A stretch of DNA of 64,000 nucleotides from Gnetum montanum (Eukaryota; Streptophyta; Gnetopsida; Gnetales; Gnetaceae). The DNA is taken from contig MNCI01013774.1 of the NCBI GenBank assembly GCA_015680685.1, positions 102,017-166,016 of the forward strand. The letters run 5' to 3'. Shown here piece by piece: positions 42,402 through 54,669 of the stretch. The translations under genes were made by a program, and so were the position numbers. Numbering within the stretch: position 1 is the first letter of the stretch; every line of letters begins with the position of its first letter. The notes beneath the pieces were generated by a model that was given only the letters and a program-made list of their open reading frames with translations, did no database searches and was not told the origin of the DNA.

Positions 42402-44864
42402 ATGCCTACAAAGAAAATTTTGGAAGGTGGAGGATCCTCACAATCATGTGAGAAAAGACCTAGAGGAAGAGCAAGAGGAAGAGGAGGAGATTAACGTCTT
42501 ACTAAGAAGCAAGAGAAAAAATTATTTCTCATTCAAAGCTAACATCTCTAATAGTGTAATTTCCATAGGTAGAAGTTGTGGAAACTCAACTATTTCTTAT
42601 ACCATGCCAACAACTCATACTTTTGGAAGATTTTATTAGAGCTATAAGTGATAATTCAATAATGTTCATAGTCATTGTGGAAAGGATAATTTATGAAATT
42701 CTCTCTCGTAGAAGTTAGAGAATAATTGTAGACATCATAATTCTGGTTGACACTTTCCACTAATGATGATTGGTATTTAGGAAAAGACTTACCAGTTTTA
42801 GCTCAATAAGTAGGATGATGCCATTGTTAAAATTGAAGGTGTAACAATGTCATATTTAGGAGAAGAAATTGTAAAGGCACTAAGTTTACCAAATGTTGGA
42901 GCTATAACTACCTATATTTCTACAAGGTTAGACATAGATTAAAGGAATATTTGGCTACAAAGAGTCTATGAAACTAGAAACAAGGAGTATAATTGATTAT
43001 TTACTATTGAAAAGATTTATTTCAAAATTTTCACATACTATAGTTTCCCTACCAAAAGATTGAATAGAATATCAACATATGCTAGTAGGGGAGGTATCAC
43101 TCTAATGGGAAAATTCCAAGCAAACATGACTCGCTATTTTTAGAGCTTCAAAGGAAATTTGAGAAAAAGAAATTAGGCTTAATATGAAAATTGTGCAAGA
43201 AAGCTATCATTTTGTGATACACCAATGATGTACCAAGGAAAGTCCCAAATGAATCATATGTAGACATTTTAAAGCTAGCTTCACAATGGAAAGTTCAAGT
43301 GGAAAATCCACTAAGCATAGAGGTAGTGCCAAGATCAACACTAGTAGAATAAACTGACTGTAAGTGTAGAGCAAGTAGGACCCACTATAGCAATATTAGC
43401 AACAAAGAAAAGAGATTATAGGTCTTCCATGATCCATTTGCAACAAATCTTTGAAACTGTGAATTGGAAAAGTAGGTAAGTGTCAAGCATGTATAGAGTA
43501 AGAGAAAATCCAAGCAAACCTATGATATCCAAGTAAATCTCCTTGTAAGCAGTAGAAAAAGAATAGGAACAATGAATTTTTGGTAATGTTGCATCATTTT
43601 ATATAACATTAGAATTAAAAGAAGAAGCCATTATGATGTTTATATAGCGCAAGGAAGAAGATGGTGTAGTAGAACTAATTAAAGATCATATCAAAGAAGC
43701 CTTGAATGTCCTTGTAGTACTAACCACTAATTTTTCAGAAGACAAAGATGCCCATAAAATTGCAAGAACATCTAGCTAGACAAGAGCAAAGGGAAATAAA
43801 TTATGACCTTTTTTATATTTCTAATGATATCATTGCAATTGAGTGAGTTAATATCTATAAAAGGAAAGTTGGTTATTTCTAAAACAAGATTGCAACATGT
43901 TGAGTTGGAGATCCAAAAGATGTAAAATGAATTAGGCCAACTTAGAATTGAAAGGCAAAATCTAGCCAATGATGTAGCCCTTGAATAATTAAATCAAGTT
44001 AGGATTGAGAAAGTTAATCAATTAATGACCAAGCAAAAGTAGTTAGAGATGGAAAAAGAAAAAGAAAATTGTGATGCATTAGTTTTAGATGCTAAAACAT
44101 ATGTCCATGTTCAAGAAATCATTTAGTTAGAAGAAGAGATCAAAAGGCTTGCTACAGAGAATAGAAGGTTGACCAATGTAGAGATAGAAAAGAACATGGA
44201 AAAAGAAAGTTTGAAGTAGCTCATAGAGCAATTTACTAAAGTTAACATAGAGATAAAATAGGTGGCCAAAGGAAACAAGACCCTATTGATTGAAAAAATT
44301 TGCATGATTTAATAGAAGTTTGCTATTGATATTAGTGTATGGAAAATTAAGGCCAAGAAGCATAGGAAATTAAAAGAGAATTTCAAAGATCAAGTGGGAA
44401 TGCATAAACAAGTTAAAGAGAAGGAAATCCAAATAACGAAGGCCAAGATCAATATGGCCATGTAATATTTATCCAATGGGAAACTCATCTTGTACACTCT
44501 CACTTTGATCCACCAAGCATAACTAAAGGATAAGAACCTACAAATAGATGATCTAACAAAGTATATAGAGTTGGTGAATCTATGTTATGCCAACTTAGCC
44601 ATGTTAACATGATAAATACTTAGAATAAAACAAGAGCAGCAACTAGTCATAATGTCCTCAATGTAAAAAAAGGAGTTTATAGACAAAAAGGGTGCACATC
44701 AAAAGTTATGCATTGTCAACTTAGAAATCTAAGTTGTTAAGGCTAGTTACCATGATTAGAAGGATGTTATAGCAAATTTGGCTAGAAGGATGAGTGATTA
44801 TCAAGATATGCCAAAACTAACTAAGCCTTTAAAGTTGAAAAGACCCAATTTGTAGCATGGTATG
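42402..44864 (+). pseudogene. ORF3 of element F, interrupted by element E
   Basis: Begins ATGCCTACAAAG and encodes a basic Arg/Gly N-terminus, then broken parts of the transposon-protein-like domain (SYLGEEIVKALSLPNVGA near 42850, RISTYASRGG near 43070) and a long coiled-coil region (43860-44830). It stops at WYV near 44860, where E begins. It resumes at 62600 with the same text as the end of ORF3 in G and E. Frameshifts and stops are numerous. Confidence 0.65.
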
Positions 44865-45758
44865 TGATAAAACCATTTTTTCCACCAAGTGTGATATTAT
44901 AGATATGATATTGTATCAACGATATCATAGCTACAATATCATAGCTCATGTTATGTCATTATTGATATGATGTCTCAGGAGCTATGTAGCACTATAAATA
45001 CTTACACTTGGGTGCACAAGCAACAACAGTTTTTGCCAACCCTTACTGGAACTCTTGTTGTTTTATTTCATAGTCTTAGTGATAGAGTGAATATTTGCTA
45101 TGTGGTGTTAAGTAGTTAAATGGAGTCTTTATTCAAGTGAATTGTACTTAGGCATGGTTCATGATTGACAATAAAGATTGAGACTATTTTGGATCATTTT
45201 AGAATTCCCTTAGTTCTATTGTTTACTTAGCATAATTTTTCTATTTTCTTAGCTTAATTCTTTACATTCCAAAGTACTTTAATTTTCATGCTCATTAATT
45301 AAGTAGAATGAGTATGATTGGTTTCAAGCATTTAAGTGTAATTATTTGGTAACCTAGTAGTGGTCGCGCTTAATTTAATTAGTAGTGATTCCACTTGGTA
45401 ATCCTAGTGATAATTACATAAGCCTAAGACATAACCAGCAAATAAAGACCAGATGCTCATCACTCTAGGGTTGAATAGATATCCATTTGTGTATTATTTA
45501 TACTTAGAATTTAATTCCATTTTCAATCATGTTTACCACTAGGAGTAATCTAAGCCTTATAATATCATATATCATATGCCTCACTGTGAGTTAAACCATA
45601 CATTTAAATTTTACTAACTCAAAGTGAGAAGATAAAAATCGTGAACTTAATATTAACTCCTAGCATATTTACATTGTTCATCCATTGATTACGATCTAGT
45701 AACATGTGAACACTTGTGACTTGTATGGTAGAGTGTTGGGATATCCCATTGCTCATCA
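44865..45758 (+). repeat. 5' LTR of element E (894 bp)
   Basis: Starts TGATAAAACC directly after GTATG and ends GCTCATCA before the primer site. It carries degenerate GATATC-type words (44895-44945) and a TATA box near 44990. Confidence 0.85.
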
Positions 45759-45759
45759 T

Positions 45760-45777
45760 TGGCATCGTTGCTAGGGA
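45760..45777 (+). other. Primer-binding site of E
   Basis: TGGCATCGTTGCTAGGGA, the family tRNA-Asp-type site with a few transitions. Confidence 0.8.
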
Positions 45778-45904
45778 TGTGTCAATGTATGCATAGTAGT
45801 TGATCTCATAGAGTTTGTTGTATCGGAAATTACAAAGGTTCATTTTTTCCATCTTTAATCAAAATTAATAATACATACATACACATAAGTATAAAAAATA
45901 TAAC

Positions 45905-46960
45905 ATGGATTTCACACCTAGAGAGAAAAATGATCACATACCAAAGAAGTTTAAAGGAGTCATAACAAAACACATGATGAAGAGGACTGGAGTGCATTGA
46001 TGTAGACAAGGATTACATATGCTCATGCTAACCCATACTATCTTGATTTCACATTCATTTTTCACTAGGATTAATAACTCATATGGAGAGACTTGTAAGG
46101 CAACATAGTTCTTCCACTAGAATGTTCAGTACCATTAATGTTTTAAGTAGTCCTCATGAAGCTAATCTAAGTCATGAAAAAGAATCAATTAGAAGATGAA
46201 GTACCATGCTTGAGCTCTTTAATGATAAGTATAAAACTTACTCAAGAGTGTCTAACCTAAGAAAGAAAATCTAAGGATGAAAGCAAGGGATACATGAATC
46301 CCTTGATGCAACAATGGGTAGACATTATTCTCTATTGCATATATGCCTATGCCATGGATTCTCACAGAGGGAAAAACTTAGACATATCATCGATGGGTTA
46401 AGAAAAAAAAAAGAGAAACTCTTGGGGTCTATGCCTAAGAAAAATTATCAGAGATGATCATTCATCAAATCCAAAGGTTAATAGACCAAGTGGAAAAAGA
46501 GGAAAGAGAGTTGAAGAAGAGAGAACTAGCTGAAGAATATAATCAATATTCATTAATAAGAAAATGAGATGTTCAAATGTGCAACAAACAAGAAGAAGAA
46601 ACCTTGGAGGAAATCATTCAAAAGAAGACTGTACCAATTTAGAAATTAGTTAATGACATAGCAAAAAAGGTAGAGAATATGTGGGACTTGGTGGATGAGA
46701 AGTTTGCCATAGCTTTAAAGATAGTAGAAGAAGGATTGAACAAGCACTCAATAAAGGCAAAGATAAGAAAAATAGAAGAGATTATGAACAAGAAAGTTAT
46801 AAAAAAAGGAAAAAGTTGCTAGAGTTGAGGAATGTACAAACTCTAGTTTAGAAGAAGAAAAAGGATGCAAGGTGTCATAATATGAACATCCTAATGGATG
46901 TTGCCTTGTTATGGTCCCAAGAGTCTATAGCATATGCACTTAATTTCAGATTTGTTAAAA
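45905..46960 (+). pseudogene. gag of element E, decayed
   Basis: Opens at ATG 45905 (MDFTPREKND). HANPYYLDFTFIFH and WRDL-GNIVLPLE follow near 46020-46120. Then comes an internal deletion to the MLELFNDKYKTYSRVSNL part near 46210, and a helical Lys/Glu-rich stretch (46440-46850) matching the middle of gag in D. There are many stops, and the N-terminal gag core is missing. Confidence 0.6.
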
Positions 46961-47639
46961 AGTAAATGCAAAGAAAATTACTTTATTCTCAAGGTAATCT
47001 CAAACAACCCTTCCAGCCAACTTACTACCTAAGCGGAGCCTACCCTCATCTATAGGAGAAATACCAATAGTAGTGGTAACAACCACAAGCATTTACAATG
47101 CCACCACCAAGGCAACTAGATCCTTATGGTTATTCCTTCCTACACCCAATCTCTTCAGGGAATACTTCAGTTCATACTTTTTATTATTATCCACTCGAGT
47201 ATTACATGTTCATCACTCCAAGGATGGATTTGAATGCACATCAACCAACAACTGATTTGTCAAATCAATCTTCTAATTCTTTACCGCTAGTGCCACCACT
47301 AGTCATGTAAGGAGAACTGCCATCATAATCATAGCAAAAAAATGTAATAATTGTAGTAAACATGTAGGAGGAGGTAATAATGAATGAATCTCAATTTAGG
47401 AATCATTTTATTCTTTTGAACAAGTCCAAAAAGGATTCAAAGGATGGGGACTCCATCTACATAAACCCCATCTACACACACTCCTCCAAGGAATACCAGG
47501 CTTCCATCTTCTACCAATTCAAATCTAACTACTATCATACTTATCCAAACCTTTACACATTGGATTAAGGTAGGAGTGCTTTCCTAGAAAATAATAGATC
47601 TAGAAAGACCCTTGATATATCTCCAAATAGTAGGTTACA

Positions 47640-47976
47640 AACTATCCAAAGATCTACTAGATTTTAAATTAGAAGTGAACTTTGTTTCACAAGATATGTA
47701 TAAAGCCTAGAATCTTTTGCCACTAAGGAAAAGCAATATCCAATTAGAGCTTGCAAATTAGTCAATCACTATCATACTTGGATAGGTAGATGATGTCATT
47801 ACCATAATTAGTTGCTAGTCCTACCCTATTGATTTTTTAGTAATACATGTGGAAAAAAATAAGGGAGAATTTCCTATAATAATGGAAAGGGCATGGGTTA
47901 ACATTGTGGATGCTAAGTTAGGAATTAGAGATTTGTCCTTGGAGATTGTCAAGGAAGATAAAGTTGGAATTATATA
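47640..47976 (+). pseudogene. Protease of element E
   Basis: LLDFKLEVNFVSQDMYKA replaces the LLDSGSGVN of D, so the active site is lost. The later motifs SNIQLELAN, SYPIDFLVI and EFPIIMERAWVN match D and F. Stops are present. Confidence 0.65.
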
Positions 47977-48499
47977 AAGACACCAAGTTCCATGTATCTC
48001 ATATAGCAATAACGAGTGTAATTGCATGTAGAGAATTTGGGCTATTAAATAAGGAAAGAGCATAACATGCAATTAGTGTATCAAAGAAATGTGTGTGTAG
48101 CAATATCTGTATGTAGTAACCACTAAAGAAGAAGGCATCCAGTGGCTAATTACTGATAAAGAAGTAGAATCCAAAATATATATGGAACCAACTAATTAAA
48201 TCATAAGTGCCTATGTTGAGGAAATGGATAAGTTAGAACAGTTAAGGAGAAAACACCCTTATGAACATTTACATCAAGAAGATGACATTAAATGGGAACA
48301 ACTAGAGATCTCAAGTAAGTTTGAGCTAGAACCGTTAGAGTTAAAAGCTCTACTGGATATGCTAGAATATGCCTTTCTAAATAATAAAAAACTAGTAATC
48401 ATTAATTCTAACCTTGATAAAGACTAGAAGAAAAGATTATTTGAAGTAGTCAATAAATGACCAATAGCATTTGCATGGTCTTATGATAAAATAACAAGC

Positions 48500-49095
48500 A
48501 TCGATCCATAAATATGTCAACATTGAATTTACATAGATCCAACTTTCAAGCCATGCTGCTAGCCTCAAAGAAGGTTGAATCTGAACTCAAAGAAGTAGTG
48601 AAATAAGGATTGGAAAAGCTCTTAAAGGTAAGATTCATCTATCCCAATGCAGATAGTGAATGGATTAGTCCTTTGATCATTGTTCCGAAGATGGGTGGCG
48701 AGTGGTGGGTATGTATTGAGTTTTGGTTGTTGAACTTCATGAAATATAAGGACCATTTTCCTCTGCTAGTTGTTGACCAAGTTCTCGATACCATAGCAAG
48801 ACATCAGTACTATAGCTTCCTTGATGGGTATAGTGGGTACAACTAGATCTACATTACATTAGAAGATTAGGAAAATAATACATTCACTAGTTCATGGGGA
48901 ACATTTGCTTATAAGTAAATGCCTATTGGACTATGTAATGCACTTGCTACTTTCCAAAGATTAGTACTGAGTATCTTTTAAAAATAAATTGGTAATGGCA
49001 TAGAAGTATTTATGGATGATTTCTCTACTTATAGGCCACATTTTGAGCAAGCATTGGACCATTTGGAGTAGGTATTGAAAAGATGTGTTGAAACC
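48500..49095 (+). pseudogene. Reverse transcriptase of element E, partial
   Basis: Motifs in order: WISPLIIVPKMGGEWWVCIE, YYSFLDGYSGYN, MPIGLCNALATFQR and the catalytic-site FMDDFS, typical of Athila-type RT. After VLKRCVETK (49090) the sequence jumps into RNase H, so the RT thumb and connection region are deleted. About seven stops interrupt the frame, chiefly TAG and TAA. Confidence 0.8.
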
Positions 49096-49470
49096 AAGCC
49101 CTTCCACATAATGACAAATGCTTCCAATTATGGACTAGGTGTAGTACTGCCATAGCTTGATGATCAAAAGAGGGTGTATTACAAACACTATGCTAACATA
49201 AGCATCACTGAGGCATAACTTAATTAGACCACTATGGAAAAGGAGCTTATGGCTATGATGTATGTGCTAGAAAAGTTCAGATATTATGTTTGTGAGTACC
49301 CTATCTATGTGCACATGGACCATAGTGCAATTAGATTTCTAATGAATAAACCAATGGTGAGTCCTAAGATGATAAGGTGGCTTGCAATACTACAAAAATT
49401 TGACATTACCATGATCGAAAACAAGGGAATAAAGAGCGTTGTAGCAAATCACTTGTCAAGGCTAAGATGA
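49096..49470 (+). pseudogene. RNase H of element E
   Basis: FHIMTNASNYGLGVVL corresponds to the first-Asp region, with Asp replaced by Asn. TTMEKELMAMMYVLEKFRYY holds the catalytic Glu, and the HMDHSAIRFLM region follows. The domain ends with the conserved NHLSRL. A 78-codon open part runs from 49234 to 49470. Confidence 0.75.
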
Positions 49471-49559
49471 GAACCTCAGGAGTAAGAAGAACCATCATCA
49501 GACTAGTTTCTTGATGAAAATTTATTCATGAAGATGATAATGACTATTAACTTAACAAA

Positions 49560-50600
49560 GAAATCATGGGTCACTAATTATATGACCTATCTTCTCACAT
49601 AAGAACTTCCTATCGATTGCAATAGAAAACAAAAAGAGTAGTTCCTACATAAAGTGAAGAGATATATGGACATAAATGGAAATTTGTATAAGATTTATGC
49701 TAATGGACTAGTGAGATGATGTGTTCTAGAGGAAAACAAACAAAGAATTCTACAGGATGTGCATGAAGGGCCATGCGATGGTCACTATGTAGGGTTTAGG
49801 ATAGCACTCAAGTTGATGATGGTAGGCTACTTCTAGTCTATCATATTTTGAGATGCACATGCCTTCACCCAGTCTTGTGAGAGATGTCACTGTGATGAAG
49901 GAATAATAACTAGAAATGAAGGACCATAGTAGTAGATTCAACCTTTGGAACTATTTCACATATGGGAAATTGATTTCATGGGGCCCAGAGCACTGATGTC
50001 AAATGGGATAGCCTACATTATAGTGATAGTTGATTTTTATACTAAATGCACAAAAGCAATTGTAGTTAAGGATTGTACATCCAAAATAGTTGCTAAATTC
50101 TTTCAATAGCACATGGTAAATAGATTTGAAGTTGCATGAATGCTCATATCAGATAAGAAAATATACTTCATGGGTGCTACATTCAAAAGGCTCATGGAAC
50201 AACTTGGGGTGAACCATAAGTTGACTATACCATACCATCCCTAAGCGAATGACCAAGTGGAAGTGACTAATAGGGAAATTATAAGAATATTAACTAGAAC
50301 CATTAGTTAATTTAGAAAATATTGGAGAACTAAACTAAATGATGCTTTGTTGGCCTATAGGACCATGTGGAAACTTCTCATAGGATATTTACCCTATGAG
50401 CTAGTTTATGAAAAACTGCCTATTCTACCAATCCAAGTAGAGCTACAAACATTAGCTATTGTTAGTAAACTTAACCTAGACTTGAGCCTAGCTCATAAAT
50501 AACATGTCATGAATCTTAACCTTTTAGAGCAAAATAAACTTGTAGCCTTGATGAGTAATGAAATACATAAGAAGTACTCCAAACACAAGCATGACGCATG
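49560..50600 (+). pseudogene. Integrase of element E
   Basis: The zinc-binding part (VHEGPCDGHY, then CERCH) lies at 49760-49890. In the core, IDFMGP (first Asp), ISDKKIYF (second Asp) and HP-ANDQVEVTNRE (Glu) are all still visible, though stops fall between them. LLAYRTMWK and YELVYEKLP complete the family pattern. It should have inserted element DNA; it cannot now be translated. Confidence 0.8.
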
Positions 50601-52350
50601 CATTTGATAAGTATCAATCCAACTAAGTGATAAGATCCTATACTATAATCCTAGTTATGTGCCATAGAAGGATAAATTCCAAACCTTATGAAAATGACCT
50701 TACATCATCCATGAAATGTATCCCTTAGGCTTTATGCAGATATACCACCCAACCAACCCACACAAACTTGTTCTAGTCAATATTCAACAGGTCAAACTGT
50801 ATCATGAACATCTTGATTCCTTTGTGAACTCTACCTAGATCATTAAACCATCTTTAACCCATTTAATGTTTTGGTTGTTTGTTTCCAATAATAGTCATGG
50901 GGTGATCCATATAACATTTAGGCACCAAATTGAATCTTTTTCTTTTTTGATTACGTTTTTCATATTCTTTGATGCATTTTCCATTTCTTAATCATTTGCT
51001 ATTCTTTAATATTTTTCAAATTTTTTTCCATTTTTTCATTTCTTCTATGGTTTTTGCTATTTGTTTTGTACATATTTTTGTTGATTTATCTAATAAAGTG
51101 TAAAGGAATGAAGCAAGATGTAGTCCTAATAAGGTAAGGATTGCCCTATATTATCAAATCATGAAAGACTGATTCTATATACATTGAGGCCCAATGATCC
51201 ATCCTCTCATTTCTAGTAATAAGAGGTTATTACCATGGTCATAATGATATTCTTTTCAAAATAAAGCTAAATTAAACTTGTGATCATTATGCCTAGATAA
51301 AAAATGGAAGAACCAAGTGGGAGTAAAAAGGGTGTGACATCAAGGGGATTTGTGGATTCTTTGAGACTACTACTATGAATCTTATCTTGTTATTAAGAGT
51401 GTATTATTTTCTTGAGTTCTAGAGAAAAATGAAAGTATGAGTACAATAAGTGCTTTCTTACCATGTCATTAGAAAGACATGTTACCCATGCCTAAAGGTA
51501 GTCATTTGGTAAGGTCCACATTGGAAAGACATGTTACCCCTACTTGAAGGTAGGTAGCTTCTTAGAAATCTCAAAAATAAATTAGGCTATCAATGAACTC
51601 GTTCCTTGTACTACATTGCCAAGTGATAATACTTCTTGCAACTCTAGTTGTTTTATGGTTAGTCTTAGGGATGATACAATGCAATGTCATTAGAAAGTCG
51701 TTTGGACTTGGTTTGGATCTTGGATGGAAGGGCTAATGATGACTTTAACCATATCTCACACACAAGGATTCATTATGCCTATGGTAAGACACCTCACATC
51801 ATGACTTCTACAATCCTTTAAACCTTGTTCCATCTCATTAGTATATTTAATCATAATTCTATAGTTTTGTATGATATACTATTATTTTTCCAATTCAACA
51901 GTACTAACGTGTGTGTTTTCCAAGATAGGTATTTTCTATTTCAACTGCTTGAGTGCCTACAGACACTTATAGGCATGGTTATACAAGGGCATAAGGATTG
52001 AAGCCTTCTTTGAGAAGGATCCACTTGTATAACTCTTGTGCCTCATACCTAATGATCAACTCCACATCATAGTGTGCCTCCGAGACACTTTAGCACTCAA
52101 AGTTTACTTCTCACAAGTTTTTTTAATCCATCCATAAGTTAATAATTCTCAATCCATCTCATACATACCTAATATACTTTTCTTGCTTGAGATTCCTTCC
52201 TGATGACCTTTAAACATTAAATTTTTTAAATCCAAGAATCATCTATGATTTGAGACCTTTTTGATTGCCTCTATACATTACAAATTATGCAATTGACTTA
52301 ACTTGATTTTTCCATGAAAAATAATCAAAAAATTCAAAATGTTTCAAGCA
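50601..52350 (+). other. Post-pol spacer of E, non-coding
   Basis: The ends of the integrase tail and a T-rich part (50930-51090) are followed by the shared spacer blocks at 51300-51370 and 51950-52040. No ORF is supportable. Confidence 0.6.
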
Positions 52351-52354
52351 TGAC

Positions 52355-52443
52355 GTTGTAACTATGATGTCATCTAGCCTACGACATCAGAGCTATGATG
52401 TCATATCAATGATGTTGTTCATATAAAAAAATTATATATATGT
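52355..52443 (+). promoter_or_regulatory. Promoter-like block before ORF3 of E, disrupted
   Basis: Repeated ATGATGTCAT and ACGACATCA words, the decayed palindromes, are followed by a TATA-like run (CATATAAAAAAATTATATAT, 52421-52440). The nested solo LTR begins at 52444, just after this TATA run. Position and order match 1384-1445 in G. Confidence 0.45.
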
Positions 52444-52516
52444 GATGAGTGGCGAAGTACCCCTACACTCAACCATACAAATACGAGCATTCACGTGCGA
52501 TCTGGTCGAACTCCAC

Positions 52517-53293
52517 TGATGAGTGGAAGGTACCCCTACACTCAACCATACGAATACGAGCATAGCATGCACGATCCAGTCGAACTCCATAGACTAAGTG
52601 CCTACACTCCTTATGGAACACTTAAGGTTAATCATTCGTTGCCTTCCCAGACTTACTTGTAGTTTTCATGGTTGTATGGTTAAGTAAGTATGAGGTATAT
52701 GATTTTTATAGTTTTTATGTTTTATCTCCTATGCTAACAAGGTGAAGGGTGAAGAGACTAATTAACTAACTCTAACTAACTAACTAAGCATTAATTAACC
52801 TAGCATTAGCATCCATTCCCACTTACCATTCGCACCCTGAACCAATGCAACCTTGGTTACCAAACGCTAGTCATTGCTGGGATCACCAAGCGTAACGCAC
52901 GTGCTCGAAGCGGCTGTACTGAGGCACTTAACTAGGAGAGAAGGGTTGAGAGAGATTTAATAACTAATAAAGCATTTAAATGATGAATAATAAATAATAG
53001 TAAATAAAATCCTAATTAGCCTATTCCATGTGCTGCAAGGTTGATCCAAGAAGTTCATCTTTATTTCTGTACACAAACTTGTGTTCAGGTACAATGTCTG
53101 CTCGAATAAAGATCTGTTCACTTTGGAGTTCCTACTGCGGGCACATGGAAATTAATCTATCTCTAGAGAGGAAAAATTGCTAGAGTTTTGCTATGGTTTA
53201 GGCCTAGATGATAAACAAGGGAGAGTCACCTCTTATTCATAGACTTGGCGGCACACCACGATATTGCGGCCCATGCGATATCGCGTCCCATCA
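52517..53293 (-). repeat. 3' LTR of element D (777 bp)
   Basis: Bounded by TGATGAGTGG and CCCATCA, followed by TACCCCCATGACTA, the reversed purine tract. A GATATC-type palindrome pair lies at 53258-53285. Confidence 0.9.
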
Positions 53294-53445
53294 TACCCCC
53301 ATGACTAAATGAAAACTTGTCCTCGAGTTCGTTACAATAATATTAGGAAGGGATCAGATTATTAACTCAAATGGAATTTCTCCAATGTATCTATTCTTTC
53401 GTTATGGGCATAAGTTGTTCCCCCAGTTTGTTCCATGCATGTTGG

Positions 53446-54138
53446 TCAGTTTCTCTTTCTAGTAGCTATCAACCATGGGGTGTCCACCACTTGTGTGGTT
53501 GCTACATACAGGCACCTTTGTATTTGTGTTTCTAGGGCATACCAGTTACATGGAAGAGATGCTGAGCATTCTTCCATGGCATCACCCTCTAAGTCACTGT
53601 ATGTGATGCACAGAACTTTCTTCTTCTCAGTCTTTCCATAAATGTTTACCTTAGATATCTCCAAGGAAAGATCGCGGATCCCTAGGTACACATCTATTGT
53701 ACTCAGCCATGGCCTTCCCATTATAATTGGGAAGCCCCCGTTGTCACTATTAACTTCTATCACCAGGAAATCGGCTGGGTATGACCAACCACACACAGTG
53801 GTAATGATGTCCTCCACCAATCGCAAGGGAATGGTGATGGACTGGTTAGCCAGCTCAAGTTGAATGTTGCTCTTCTTGAGTTGGGGTAGGTTCCAGGCTT
53901 GATACATTTCTTGTGAGATTAAGTTGACTCCAGAACCTGAGTCAAGAAGAGCCTTATGTGGTTCGTTCCCAGTGACTTGTAGATAGATTAAGGGGCTTCT
54001 AGGATTAGAGAGTTTCCTGGGAAGGTGGCCTACCTTGATCCAATCGGTAATGGTATGCATTAACATAACCATATGTGTTAAGCTTTGTTGTTGGACTGAA
54101 GGAAGCTTCGAAGTCTTGTATGTTGGAGGAGCGTGCAT
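53446..54138 (-). CDS. Aspartic protease of element D
   Basis: An uninterrupted 230-codon frame. KALLDSGSGVNLIS (residues ~65-78) is the active site, ITIPLRLVEDI follows, and GGFPIIMGRPWLST with LGIRDL marks the later protease motifs. It ends with a stop, then about 150 bases to the purine tract. In complete relatives RT would follow. It would mature the Gag polyprotein in trans or cis. The ORFs on the opposite strand here are shadows. Confidence 0.8.
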   Translation of the reverse strand: MHAPPTYKTSKLPSVQQQSLTHMVMLMHTITDWIKVGHLPRKLSNPRSPLIYLQVTGNEPHKALLDSGSGVNLISQEMYQAWNLPQLKKSNIQLELANQSITIPLRLVEDIITTVCGWSYPADFLVIEVNSDNGGFPIIMGRPWLSTIDVYLGIRDLSLEISKVNIYGKTEKKKVLCITYSDLEGDAMEECSASLPCNWYALETQIQRCLYVATTQVVDTPWLIATRKRN

Positions 54139-54669
54139 AGACTCAACTGCTTGTTGTTATGAGAGCTTTTCTGGGCTTTTGGTTTTGAAGAAAGGTCTTC
54201 TCTTTTTGCGGTTGTCAGAACCAGTAGTGAGTTGAATGTTTACAACTCTCGTAGCATTACGTTGCTGCGGTTGAGTGGGGAGTTCCCCTTGCATTATTGG
54301 AGCAGGTGGTATGGGAACTACCGACGGAAGAGTGGCAGATGGATTTGGAGGATGGCATGGATGTGAAATGTCTCTCAGAGGAGAAGGATTTCTTCTAAAG
54401 TACTCCTAAACTTGGTAGTCATGTTGGGGAGTTGTGTGACCCATAGAGTCACTTGGAGAAACCGACTATTGCACATAATAGCCATAAGGATCAGGTTGCC
54501 GGTAAGGGTATCATTGTCTAGGTGGTGGCATCCCCCACGACTGTGGGTGTTGCCATTGCTAATGTTGCCTAATGGGTTGTGGTGGAGTTCCACTTGGATA
54601 GTACATTAACGATTGGTAGAACTGCCTCAGGTTACCTTGGGGATAAGGTAACCTTCGGGGTGTTTGCCG

